Assembly (NCBI GenBank): GCA_026647385.1
Contig: JAPKGY010000099.1
Span: 1 to 8,297, forward strand
DNA length: 8,297 nucleotides
Direction of reading: 5' to 3'
Origin: Phycisphaerae bacterium
Lineage (GTDB): Bacteria > Planctomycetota > Phycisphaerae > UBA1845 > PWPN01
In this document: piece by piece, positions 1 to 6,601 of the stretch
Layout of the letters: every line of letters starts with the position of its first letter
How positions within the stretch are numbered: the first letter of the stretch is position 1
Made by a program: the position numbers and the translations under genes
Notes under the pieces: model-generated
Databases searched by the model: none
Seen by the model: the letters and a program-made list of their open reading frames with translations, nothing else
Told to the model about the DNA's origin: nothing

Positions 1-710
1 AGCTGTGCGATCGGCACGGCCTCGGCGGGTGGCCGGCGGCGAAACCCGCTAGAATCGCGCCACCCGAGCCCGACCGGCGCTTCCCGAAAGCGTGCGTCGC
101 CGAGCGACTTCAGCAGGATCTCGAGACTCGCCTCGCGCCGGCCACTCTTGACCAGACATCGGGCTTGTGCCTGCAGCGCCTGGGCAGCCAGATGGACGTT
201 CCGGGTTTCGCGAGCGATGCCGGCATACAAGTCAGCCGCCCTGGCAGGGTCGCTCTGGGCGAACTCGACGTAGCCCGCTTTCCGCCAGGTTGGGATGCCC
301 TCATCCTCCCCGGGCGCGACGAAACGGTCGATTCCGGGATAGAGCGGCGTCCCTTGGGTGTCGAACAGGACCACGCTATCCGCCAGGTTGTTGCGGACGA
401 TCTGGGCAAAGGACGTTCCAGCTGGCACTGCGGGGTCGACCTGGCCGAGCGCCGCCGCCTTCCGTCGCCAGAAGTCGTCGATTGCCTGCCGGGCGTTTTC
501 AAGCGGCCTGGCGTAGGCATTCTCCAGGCGTTGGCGGATGGCCAGCCGCTCGTTGGTCATGGCTTGGGCCATGAACCACAGGGCGCAGATCGTCGGCGTC
601 AGCACCGCGACCAGCAGCAAAGCCAGCACCGGCCACAGCGTTCTACCGTAGCCGGTGCCGGCAAACGAGTCGCGGGTTGCGAAAAACCTGATCAAGGGCG
701 TGAACTCCAC
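1..710 (-). CDS. Membrane-anchored protein, N-terminal part (possible sensor kinase input region); runs off the left edge
   Basis: An open minus-strand frame covers 236 codons with no stop down to base 1, so the C-terminus lies outside the window. An in-frame stop at 726-728 limits the start. I chose GTG at 708-710. TTG at 693-695 is an alternative with a better Shine-Dalgarno-like GGTGGAG about 9 nt before it. A short cytoplasmic N-terminus is followed by one strong membrane helix (about residues 25-49, with LALLLVAVLTP), then a charged helical stretch (about 50-90, with NERLAIRQRLENA), then a probably extracytoplasmic region. Residues about 146-205 are alanine-rich paired helices resembling TPR repeats (ARAADLYAGIARE, AAQALQAQARCL, REASLEILLKSLGDARF). 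This layout resembles the sensor part of planctomycete histidine kinases, but no HAMP, H-box or ATPase domain is inside the window, so kinase identity is inference. It is probably the last visible gene of the minus-strand operon. Confidence 0.6.
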   Translation of the reverse strand, partial: MEFTPLIRFFATRDSFAGTGYGRTLWPVLALLLVAVLTPTICALWFMAQAMTNERLAIRQRLENAYARPLENARQAIDDFWRRKAAALGQVDPAVPAGTSFAQIVRNNLADSVVLFDTQGTPLYPGIDRFVAPGEDEGIPTWRKAGYVEFAQSDPARAADLYAGIARETRNVHLAAQALQAQARCLVKSGRREASLEILLKSLGDARFREAPVGLGWRDSSGFRRRPPAEAVPIAQ

Positions 711-763
711 CGATTGCTCGAACGATCACCTGTATCGGCTCGCATCAACGCCGCTTCCGACAC

Positions 764-788
764 GCGGAGAGCAGGCACCGTGCTCCGC
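764..788 (-). other. Bulged hairpin just after the 99-residue gene
   Basis: The arms 764-773 (GCGGAGAGCA) and 781-788 (TGCTCCGC) pair over 8 bp if the AG at 769-770 (or the equivalent AG) bulges out; the loop is 7 nt. It begins 2 nt past the stop codon of the 791-1090 gene in the minus-strand reading direction. No T-run follows, so it is not a canonical intrinsic terminator. It could be a partial terminator or an mRNA-stability or processing structure between that gene and the 710 gene. Confidence 0.35.
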
Positions 789-790
789 CG

Positions 791-1090
791 CTATTTGCGC
801 AGCACCGCGTAGAGGCCCTGGGCTCCCCTGGGCGAAACGGGCGCCACCAGGTACTGCTCCACCGTCCACCCCTGTTTCTGGAAGTCCGCCCATTTGCCTG
901 CCGGCAGCTTGTACCCGTCGATCGCGCCATCGGGGATGACGCCATCCCAACTGCAGATCTTGATCACGAGCCGCTCGCCGGCCGCCACCGGCGGCCCGCC
1001 GGTGCGGCTCTCCGCCATCAGCATAGTCGCCATCAGCACCAGGGCAACCGCTGCCCCAGCCGCCAGAAATATGACAGGTCGCGGGATCAT
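791..1090 (-). CDS. Small secreted or membrane-tethered protein, 99 residues, unknown function
   Basis: I do not recognise this family. ATG at 1088-1090 has a strong Shine-Dalgarno AAAGGAG (1098-1104 on the complement) with a 7-nt spacer, which supports a real gene. Residues about 4-26 form one hydrophobic segment (VIFLAAGAAVALVLMATMLM) after MIPRP, so it is a signal peptide or N-terminal anchor. The exported part, about 70 residues, has one Cys and several aromatic residues (ICSWDGVIPDG, YKLPAGKWADFQKQGW, EQYLVAP) and ends in LYAVLRK. That composition suggests a small compact beta-rich domain rather than a disordered tail. No lipobox Cys follows the hydrophobic segment. It lies 46 nt after the TPR/HEAT gene and 80 nt before the partial gene at 710, all on one strand, so it is probably co-transcribed and may act with one of them in the periplasm. 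Confidence 0.8.
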   Translation of the reverse strand: MIPRPVIFLAAGAAVALVLMATMLMAESRTGGPPVAAGERLVIKICSWDGVIPDGAIDGYKLPAGKWADFQKQGWTVEQYLVAPVSPRGAQGLYAVLRK

Positions 1091-1121
1091 CTTGTCTCTC
1101 CTTTCGTTTGTCCTGTTTCAA

Positions 1122-1135
1122 TGCGTTTTCACGCA
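1122..1135 (-). other. GAAA-tetraloop hairpin in the 46-nt intergenic gap
   Basis: In the minus-strand sense, TGCGT-GAAA-ACGCA is a perfect 5-bp stem capped by a GNRA tetraloop, an unusually stable small RNA fold. It starts 2 nt after the TGA stop (1137-1139) of the TPR/HEAT gene and ends 17 nt before the Shine-Dalgarno of the 99-residue gene. No T-run follows, so termination is unlikely. An mRNA-stability or processing role is possible, but this is inference from one short stem. Confidence 0.35.
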
Positions 1136-1136
1136 G

Positions 1137-3614
1137 TCAACGCGCGGGTATGGTTACGGCGTTACCTGCCGTCTTCGCCTCGGCGTCTTTCAGGCCCTGT
1201 CGGGCCTGCTCGTTCCCCGGTTCAACCCTGAGCCACATCTGGTAGTACTTAACCGCTTCTGCGGGTTCACCTCTTTCCATGTGTGTGGTGGCCAGCCCGC
1301 TCAACGCGGCCGTCGCCCCCGGTTCCGCCTTGACGGCCTTCTCCCAGTAGCCGATCGCCTCATCGGTTTTGTCCTGTTCCTTGGCGATCCAACCCATTCC
1401 GTTCAGGGCTGCGGCGTTATTACCCTGCAAGGCCAGGCACTTCTCGAACGAAGCCTTGGCTTGCATCGGCTTGCTTTGGTTGAATTGCGACCAACCCAAA
1501 CCCTGCCAAGCGGTCGCGTACTCGGGGTCGATCCGCACAGCGGCCTTGAACGCGGTTTCCGCCTCTTCAAACATCTTCTGACTCCAAAGCCGCCAACCCT
1601 TGGCGTGTTCGTTTTCCGCGGCTTGCTTATCCGCCGCTGTCGCTTGCCGCCCGCGCTCCTTCCACCACGCCCGCCACTTGTCCTTGGATTCGCCGAGGTA
1701 TTCCCCGGTGATCTGGGCCAGGGCCAGCCGCGAATACACCCGCACGTTGGTGTTGCCGTGGTCGATCAGTTCGATCAGCGTTGGCACCGCGCCTCGGTCC
1801 CCGATGCGCCCAAGGGCGCGAACGGCCATCCACTTGGGCCGGTTGTTGATCATCGGCTCCTCAGCCACCTCGATCAGCGCGTCGCATGCCTCTTTGCATC
1901 GGATGTTCCCCAGCGCGGCGATCGCTCGAGTACGTTTGTTGAAGTCGCCTCCTCGTGCATCGGCCGTCCATTGCTCGACCATCGCCTCCCGCTCGCTCGC
2001 CGATGCCGCCTCGTACCTGCCCTCCGGCTGGAACCAGCTCGCGAAGGTCTCCTCGAAATGTGTGATCTGCGCGCGGGTGTCAGGATCAAGGAGATCCATC
2101 GGGTCCCTTCCGGTCGCCTGCGTCGTCGCCGGCCGAGATGTTGGCGCGATTGCCCGGAAGCTGTCGGCTATCGCGTCATAGGTCGGTCGCATCATGTCAA
2201 AGAGGTCCTTCTCCGTGCGGAAGACGAACCACCACACGCTGTCGCCGACGAGGTAGGTCCGGTACTCGACCATGGCCAGGCCGTTGTCCTCGTAATCCGC
2301 GACAAACCGCGAGGCGGCCAGGCCGGCGATCTTCGGCTCCGTCCAACTATCCGGACGGACGGCATAGCCCTTGAAGTAGCCTTGCAGCGTTTCAATGTCC
2401 CCCTCCGCGATCTGCCGAACCGACGCTCCGGCGAAGACCTCGCTGCCTCCGTGAAGAGCGGCGAGTATGGCCCAGATACCCGGCTCGGGCGCGAGGATCT
2501 GGCATATCAGCGGCCCGGCCTGCTTGCCGGGATGCCGGTACGCGAACCAGCCGGGCGGCAGCGAAAATGATCCCCCCGCCGGCTTATCCGAGAAAACGGT
2601 CGGCTTACGGGTCGCGGTGGAGGCCTCCGTCAGTTCCATCGTCGCACCCGACGCATCGTATTTCACCAGATAGCAGTGGGGGTCCCGCGAGAACCACAGA
2701 TAATGCTCGAGCGTCTTGGTCCCTTGCGCCCATATCTGCAAGGTCATCTTGTTGCATTCATATGAACCCGCCGGCACGGTCAGATTCTCTTTTCCGGTGA
2801 TCTCAATCCGGCATTCGACCTTCTGGCCGCCCATGACCGTGAAGATCGTGAAGGAAGCCTTGTACCCCTCCGCCAGCGGCAGCCTTCGCAAGAGGTGGAG
2901 CGCCTGCTCGTTGTCGAATACGGGTTCATTCACCTTGATCGTCCGGGTCGTCTCCTTACTCTTGCCTCGGGTCGTCAGAGCAACCTTGTCGGCCTCGTAC
3001 ACCGCCCGGTAGTCGCCCATTTCGCTGTTGCACGTTCGCCCGGTCACCGGCGCGAACGTATCCTGTTCCGCCGCCACCAGGGTGTCTTGGAGCATGGTGC
3101 CGAGCGTGACCACCTGGTGCGAGCGGATCAGCCAGAGTTTCTTTCCACCCTCTTCGCTCGCATCGGCGGTGTAGATGATCGTGCCGATCTCGCCGCCGGC
3201 AGCCGACGTGATGCGGAGACGCATCACCTCGCCGTCCGCCCACGGCGCCGGGCCGATCTTCAACGGCTCGAACCGCAGGGCCTTGAGCTGGTCGGCGGCC
3301 TGGGCGGCGATCTCCTTCTGATCGGCGAACAGCGTGGTGACCTTCCCGAAGGCCTCGATCGCTTCGGTCTTGTCGCCCTTCTTGACCAGGCACGATCCGA
3401 GCCGGTAGTGCGCCTGGGCGACCAGGCCGCGATCGGCGTCGGCCTGTGTGACGATCTGCTGGTAGAGCTTGATCGCCTCGTCCAGGTTGCCGGCCGTCTC
3501 CTCGGTGTAGACCGCCTTCTCCAGCAGCGTGGAGATCGGCTCCGCCGATGCCGCCGCCGTCAGGGCGAGCAACCAGCCGGCCACCAGGGTCAGGCTCAAT
3601 GGGTACGATCGCAT
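1137..3614 (-). CDS. Secreted multidomain TPR / DUF3108-like / PsbP-like / HEAT / TPR protein, 825 residues
   Basis: ATG at 3612-3614 is chosen because GGAGG (3623-3627 on the complement) sits 8 nt before it and a clear signal peptide follows (MRSYPLSLTLVAGWLLALTA, cleavage near ASA-EP at 24). Domains in order: N-terminal TPR-like helices (about 35-99, LDEAIKLYQQIVTQ, AHYRLGSCLVKKGDKTEAIEAF); a beta-rich DUF3108-like region (about 127-333, including LTVPAGSYECNKM and HYLWFSRDPHCYLVKYD); a PsbP/DUF1795-like alpha-beta domain (about 348-490, FSLPPGWFAYRHPG, ending PTYDAIADSFRAI); a Ser/Pro/Thr-rich linker (491-505); HEAT-like helices (about 555-645, TRAIAALGNI, VRALGRIGDRGAVPTLIELI); and four consecutive 34-residue TPRs (671-704, 705-738, 739-772, 773-806). 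No catalytic motif is visible. Periplasmic scaffold or binding roles are likely. It is the first gene of the minus-strand unit and divergent from the phosphoesterase. Domain names come from sequence pattern, not a profile search; the DUF3108 and PsbP calls are the least certain. Confidence 0.85.
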   Translation of the reverse strand: MRSYPLSLTLVAGWLLALTAAASAEPISTLLEKAVYTEETAGNLDEAIKLYQQIVTQADADRGLVAQAHYRLGSCLVKKGDKTEAIEAFGKVTTLFADQKEIAAQAADQLKALRFEPLKIGPAPWADGEVMRLRITSAAGGEIGTIIYTADASEEGGKKLWLIRSHQVVTLGTMLQDTLVAAEQDTFAPVTGRTCNSEMGDYRAVYEADKVALTTRGKSKETTRTIKVNEPVFDNEQALHLLRRLPLAEGYKASFTIFTVMGGQKVECRIEITGKENLTVPAGSYECNKMTLQIWAQGTKTLEHYLWFSRDPHCYLVKYDASGATMELTEASTATRKPTVFSDKPAGGSFSLPPGWFAYRHPGKQAGPLICQILAPEPGIWAILAALHGGSEVFAGASVRQIAEGDIETLQGYFKGYAVRPDSWTEPKIAGLAASRFVADYEDNGLAMVEYRTYLVGDSVWWFVFRTEKDLFDMMRPTYDAIADSFRAIAPTSRPATTQATGRDPMDLLDPDTRAQITHFEETFASWFQPEGRYEAASASEREAMVEQWTADARGGDFNKRTRAIAALGNIRCKEACDALIEVAEEPMINNRPKWMAVRALGRIGDRGAVPTLIELIDHGNTNVRVYSRLALAQITGEYLGESKDKWRAWWKERGRQATAADKQAAENEHAKGWRLWSQKMFEEAETAFKAAVRIDPEYATAWQGLGWSQFNQSKPMQAKASFEKCLALQGNNAAALNGMGWIAKEQDKTDEAIGYWEKAVKAEPGATAALSGLATTHMERGEPAEAVKYYQMWLRVEPGNEQARQGLKDAEAKTAGNAVTIPAR

Positions 3615-3622
3615 GGGCATGT

Positions 3623-3627
3623 CCTCC
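3623..3627 (-). promoter_or_regulatory. Shine-Dalgarno site that fixes the TPR/HEAT gene start at 3614
   Basis: The complement reads GGAGG here. The spacer to ATG 3612-3614 is 8 nt, which is ideal. The spacer to the in-frame ATG at 3618-3620 is only 2 nt. An upstream ATG at 3672-3674 would put about 20 non-signal residues before the signal peptide. Confidence 0.75.
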
Positions 3628-3662
3628 GCAAATGGGTCAGGTATCCCGTACAGGAGGAAGTC

Positions 3663-3691
3663 TAACCCACCCATGTTACCACTGGGTTACC
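3663..3691. promoter_or_regulatory. Possible operator in the divergent intergenic region
   Basis: TAACCCA (3663-3669) and TGGGTTA (3683-3689) form a perfect 7-bp inverted repeat separated by 13 nt. GTTACC also occurs twice in direct orientation at 3675-3680 and 3686-3691, exactly 11 nt apart, about one helical turn. The site sits between two divergent genes, which is where a shared regulator would bind. No regulator gene is in the window and the repeats are short, so the operator role is inference. Confidence 0.35.
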
Positions 3692-3714
3692 GGGCGATCC
3701 TTTTTTCGTCCTAC

Positions 3715-3743
3715 TTGAAGATTCCCCGGGCCGCACCTACTGT
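3715..3743 (+). promoter_or_regulatory. Weak sigma70-like promoter candidate for the phosphoesterase gene
   Basis: TTGAAG (3715-3720) and TACTGT (3738-3743) are separated by 17 nt. The -35 is a fair match to TTGACA but the -10 matches TATAAT at only three positions. It lies 38 nt before the start codon at 3781. No better candidate was found in the 166-nt gap, and planctomycete promoters are poorly predicted by this consensus. Confidence 0.25.
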
Positions 3744-3768
3744 AGATGGTCAAATACTGTCCAGGAAC

Positions 3769-3772
3769 GGAG
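3769..3772 (+). promoter_or_regulatory. Shine-Dalgarno site that fixes the phosphoesterase start at 3781
   Basis: GGAG is followed by an 8-nt spacer and ATG 3781-3783, after which a signal peptide begins at once. The frame stays open upstream, but the earlier in-frame ATG at 3673 has its nearest purine-rich site (AGGAGG, 3652-3657) 15 nt away and would bury the signal peptide. Confidence 0.7.
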
Positions 3773-3780
3773 AGATCAGG

Positions 3781-6393
3781 ATGCGTTTCGCCCGATTTGC
3801 CGTCATTGTGGCGGCCTTGAGCATCGTCTCGGCTGCGCATGCAGCCAAGGAGAGGAAAGCAGCGTCCCCCGCCGCCACGGAGCCGTCCGCGGCCCGGTCG
3901 GTGGTCATGAAGGGGGTCGTTTACGAGGACCACAACGCGAACGGATCGCGCGAGGAGGGCGAGCCGGGGCTCCAGGGCATGCCCGTATCCGACGGCCTGA
4001 CCTTCCAGTCGACCCCCGCGAGCGGCGAATTCGAGTTCACCCTCCAGGAGAAAACCCGCGGGGCCGTCTTCGTCTGCACGCCGGCCGGCTGGCGGGCATC
4101 TAAACAGTTCTTCGTTCTGGCGGATTTCGATCAGTACGACGGAAAGACCCAGCCGGCGGATATCGGTCTGGTCCGCGATCCGGCCCGCGACACGGATCAT
4201 TTCCGCTTCGTGCAACTCACGGACACCCACGTGACCGAAGCCCGGGATACCATCGCGACCATGCTGGAGGATATCGAGGTCGTCAACGGCCTGTCCGACG
4301 TGCCCACGTTCGTGGTGGCCACGGGCGATCTTGTCAACACCGGCAGTAAGATCGGAGAGATGAAAGGATACCTCGAAGGCACCCGCAATGCGCGGTTTCC
4401 CTACTACAACGTGATCGGCAACCACGATTACGGCGGAGAGATCCGCAACACGCAGAATTACGAGAAGTACATCGCACCGGCCTACTATTCCTTCGACGTC
4501 GGCCCCTACCACTTCATCGCCAAGGATATCGTTTCCAAGAAGCGAGATCCGCAGATGTACGAGAGCCAGATGAAATGGATGGAGGAGGACGTTCGCCTGA
4601 ACGCCCGGGGCAAGCGGATCATCCTGTTCCAGCACTACCTGCCGGGATACCGCGAACTCGATTGGCTCGCGGACCACGGCGGGGTCGCCATCTTCACCGG
4701 CCATTGGCACGGCAGTCGCGAACGCAGCTACCGCGGCGTGCTGGACGTGAACAGCGCGACGCTGCGGTTCGGCGGCATCGACCGAAGCCCTCGCGGGTTC
4801 CGCATCATCCACGTCGAGGGCGACAAGATCCGTTGTGAAAGACGCGTCGGCGGTCAGGACAAGCGGGTGGAGATCATCCAGCCGGCACTGAACGGGACGG
4901 TTGGCGGGCCGCTGATCGATCTGCGCATCCTCGCCTACGACTCGGCCGTGCGCGTCAAGCAGGTGCGTTACGCGATTTTTGACGGCGATCAACTCCCGGC
5001 TGAATCGGCCCAGCCTCTTACGGAAGGATTCCTGTGGGCCGAGGGCTCGTGGTCGTGGGTCGCCCGATGGCCGGTGCGGGAGGGCACGCCCGAGGGGCCC
5101 AAGTTCATCCGCGTCGAGGTGGCCGGTGCCGACGGCAACACATGGCGCAAGGAGGGCACCTTCACGCTGGGTTCGTCACCGCCGCCCAAGGTCGCCGCCG
5201 GCGAGAACTGGCCCTTCTTCCACAACGACGCCGGCCACCGCGGTTACGTGAAAACAGGTCCGAAGCCGCCCCTTTCGGTCGCCTGGGCGACCAACGTCGG
5301 CGGCACGATCTACATATCGAGTCCGGTCATCGCCGACGGCCGGGTCTACGTCGCGTCGAGTTTCCTGGAGTCGCTGGACGATTGCGCGGTCACCGCCCTC
5401 GACTTGGCCACCGGCCGTCGGGTCTGGCGAGCCCCGGTCGATTCCTCCGTCACCCACAGCCCCGCGGCCTATGGCGATAACGTACTGGCGGTCTCCGAGG
5501 CGGCAACACTCTATTGCTTCGACAAGGACGGATTCCCGCGCTGGAGCGCCTCGCTCGCTCGGGAATACGACACGCGCTGGGAGGTCAGCTTTCCGATCAC
5601 CGACGGCCAGGCCGTTTATGCCGGCCGGTGCAACGGGTTCGGCGCGTACGATCTCGCTACCGGCAAGGTTCTGTGGCGTCAGCCGGGCGGTGAGGACTGG
5701 TGGCCCAGCATCTACGCGGGCCCGAGCCTCGGCACGAACACGGTCTATCAGGGCGGGCCGTTTGTTCGCGCCCTCAATCCCAACAACGGCGAAGTCCTTT
5801 GGAATAATCAGAAGATGATCGCATCCACGGTCACGGTCGTGCCGGCCGTCGTCGAACGCGACGAGCAGGGCGACCGTCTGTACGTGTTCCACAACAAGAA
5901 CACGCTGCGCTGCCTCGACGGCAAAACCGGCCAGGAAATCTGGCACGCCCATACGTCCGAGGCGGGCGGTACGGATGCGGAGGCTGTCCCGTTCGGCGAC
6001 GAAACGGGTACGCCCGCCGTCGGCGAGGACGTCGTCTGTCTCGGTAGCACCGACTCCAAGGGCAAGGGCGATCAGAATTGGCCGGCCGCCATGTACGGCT
6101 TCGACAAGGCCACCGGCCGGATGCTCTGGAAGTTCCCCGTCGGCCGGGGTGTGGCCCCCACCGTGCCGTACAAGCGCGAGGTGGCCACCATCACCGGCTC
6201 GCCCGTGATGGTCGGCGACATCGTCTATTTCGGTGCCACCGACGGATGGTTCTACGCGCTCGACGCCAAGACCGGCCAGTGTGTCTGGAAGTACTGGTTC
6301 GGCCTGCCCATCGCCTCGACCGTCGCGGTCAGCGGTAACGCGCTCATCGTCTCGACGTGGGACGGCACCGTGTATGCCTTGGCGGCCCCCTGA
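3781..6393 (+). CDS. Secreted calcineurin-like metallophosphoesterase fused to a PQQ-like beta-propeller, 870 residues
   Basis: A signal peptide (about 1-22, MRFARFAVIVAALSIVSAAH) indicates export. Residues about 41-113 are a MetallophosN or SdrD/Cna-B-like domain (VVYEDHNANGSREEGEPGLQ). Residues about 138-357 are the phosphoesterase, with every expected metal-ligand motif: D148 and H150 (LTDTH), D183 (TGDLVN), N214 and H215 (GNHD), H285 (FQHY), H308 and H310 (GHWHG). A dinuclear active site should form. Residues about 360-465 look like an Ig/FN3-type beta domain. Residues about 495-870 are a beta-propeller: seven repeats of the form (Y/A)-x-(L/F)-D-x-x-(T)-G-x-x-x-W (540-549, 577-587, 622-632, 663-674, 710-721, 772-783, 825-836). 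The C-terminal VYAL strand probably pairs with the AWATN strand near 501-505 to close an eighth blade. No vicinal Cys pair is present, so the propeller is probably a non-enzymatic BamB-like surface rather than a quinoprotein dehydrogenase. Substrate is unknown; a phosphomonoester or phosphodiester of a sugar or polyol would fit the downstream symporter (inference). Confidence 0.9.
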   Translation: MRFARFAVIVAALSIVSAAHAAKERKAASPAATEPSAARSVVMKGVVYEDHNANGSREEGEPGLQGMPVSDGLTFQSTPASGEFEFTLQEKTRGAVFVCTPAGWRASKQFFVLADFDQYDGKTQPADIGLVRDPARDTDHFRFVQLTDTHVTEARDTIATMLEDIEVVNGLSDVPTFVVATGDLVNTGSKIGEMKGYLEGTRNARFPYYNVIGNHDYGGEIRNTQNYEKYIAPAYYSFDVGPYHFIAKDIVSKKRDPQMYESQMKWMEEDVRLNARGKRIILFQHYLPGYRELDWLADHGGVAIFTGHWHGSRERSYRGVLDVNSATLRFGGIDRSPRGFRIIHVEGDKIRCERRVGGQDKRVEIIQPALNGTVGGPLIDLRILAYDSAVRVKQVRYAIFDGDQLPAESAQPLTEGFLWAEGSWSWVARWPVREGTPEGPKFIRVEVAGADGNTWRKEGTFTLGSSPPPKVAAGENWPFFHNDAGHRGYVKTGPKPPLSVAWATNVGGTIYISSPVIADGRVYVASSFLESLDDCAVTALDLATGRRVWRAPVDSSVTHSPAAYGDNVLAVSEAATLYCFDKDGFPRWSASLAREYDTRWEVSFPITDGQAVYAGRCNGFGAYDLATGKVLWRQPGGEDWWPSIYAGPSLGTNTVYQGGPFVRALNPNNGEVLWNNQKMIASTVTVVPAVVERDEQGDRLYVFHNKNTLRCLDGKTGQEIWHAHTSEAGGTDAEAVPFGDETGTPAVGEDVVCLGSTDSKGKGDQNWPAAMYGFDKATGRMLWKFPVGRGVAPTVPYKREVATITGSPVMVGDIVYFGATDGWFYALDAKTGQCVWKYWFGLPIASTVAVSGNALIVSTWDGTVYALAAP

Positions 6394-6406
6394 CCGTTTC
6401 GGTGGA

Positions 6407-6504
6407 GGGTGGCATGGGCTAACTCGTTGGCCCGTGTCTTGCGCGACCCCACGCGTAACCAGCTGGCTCGCCACAGCGACCTGCCGTGGCGACCCATGCC
6501 ACCC
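6407..6504. repeat. 98-nt cloverleaf-like structured element with perfect 12-bp terminal inverted repeat
   Basis: GGGTGGCATGGG (6407-6418) and CCCATGCCACCC (6493-6504) are exact reverse complements. Three hairpins can form inside: 6419-6423 with 6426-6430 (CTAAC/GTTGG, one wobble; an alternative 11-bp version 6413-6423 with 6426-6436 competes with the outer stem); 6439-6445 with 6452-6458 (TTGCGCG/CGCGTAA, one wobble); and 6468-6474 with 6486-6492 (TCGCCAC/GTGGCGA, perfect), which abuts the outer stem. A palindrome CCAGCTGG is at 6459-6466. It begins 13 nt after the phosphoesterase stop. It may be a dispersed REP- or MITE-like element, a 3'-UTR stability or termination structure, or a small structured RNA. 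No transposase is nearby, and its copy number cannot be judged from one copy. Confidence 0.6.
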
Positions 6505-6570
6505 GAGCCCGCCGGTCCAGGCCATGCTTCCACGGATGCACCCTGACGCGGGTGGCCGGCTCCTGACCGC

Positions 6571-6599
6571 TTGACGGATCGCCCCGTCTCGACTACCAC
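6571..6599 (+). promoter_or_regulatory. Weak promoter candidate for the symporter gene
   Basis: TTGACG (6571-6576) matches the -35 consensus at five of six positions. TACCAC (6594-6599) is a poor -10 at the ideal 17-nt spacing. If used, transcription would start near 6606, inside the left arm of the next hairpin. The symporter may instead be transcribed by read-through from the phosphoesterase. Confidence 0.25.
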
Positions 6600-6601
6600 G
6601 T

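Noticed and set aside
165..812. Plus-strand open frame of 215 codons at the left edge
   Set aside because: The opposite strand has a continuous frame with a clear transmembrane helix and TPR-like helices. The plus-strand product has no such structure.
894..2570. Long plus-strand open frame (558 codons) antisense to the TPR/HEAT gene
   Set aside because: Its product has no domain pattern and an Arg/Pro/Leu-rich composition typical of antisense frames in GC-rich DNA. The minus-strand frame has a signal peptide, a ribosome-binding site and regular TPRs.
3615..3674. Upstream start (3674) for the TPR/HEAT gene
   Set aside because: It adds 20 residues before the signal peptide, and the GGAGG at 3623-3627 is spaced correctly only for the ATG at 3614.
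3529..3780. Upstream in-frame extension of the phosphoesterase (including ATG at 3673)
   Set aside because: It would overlap the divergent gene start and put unrelated residues before a clear signal peptide. ATG 3781 has a well-placed Shine-Dalgarno site.
3676..4992. Long minus-strand open frame (438 codons) antisense to the phosphoesterase domain
   Set aside because: It is fully opposite a gene with intact metal-binding motifs, and has no ribosome-binding site, signal peptide or recognisable fold.
5275..6393. PQQ-dependent alcohol dehydrogenase
   Set aside because: No vicinal Cys pair or recognisable cofactor and calcium-binding residues are visible. The repeats fit a PQQ-like structural propeller.
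6407..6504. tRNA or tmRNA gene suggested by the cloverleaf shape
   Set aside because: The outer stem is 12 bp rather than 7, there is no TpsiC GTTCRA motif, no 7-nt anticodon loop of the right form, and no CCA end.
5176..6525. Long minus-strand open frame (449 codons) antisense to the propeller region
   Set aside because: It shadows the repeated PQQ-like blades on the plus strand, and its repetitiveness only mirrors them.
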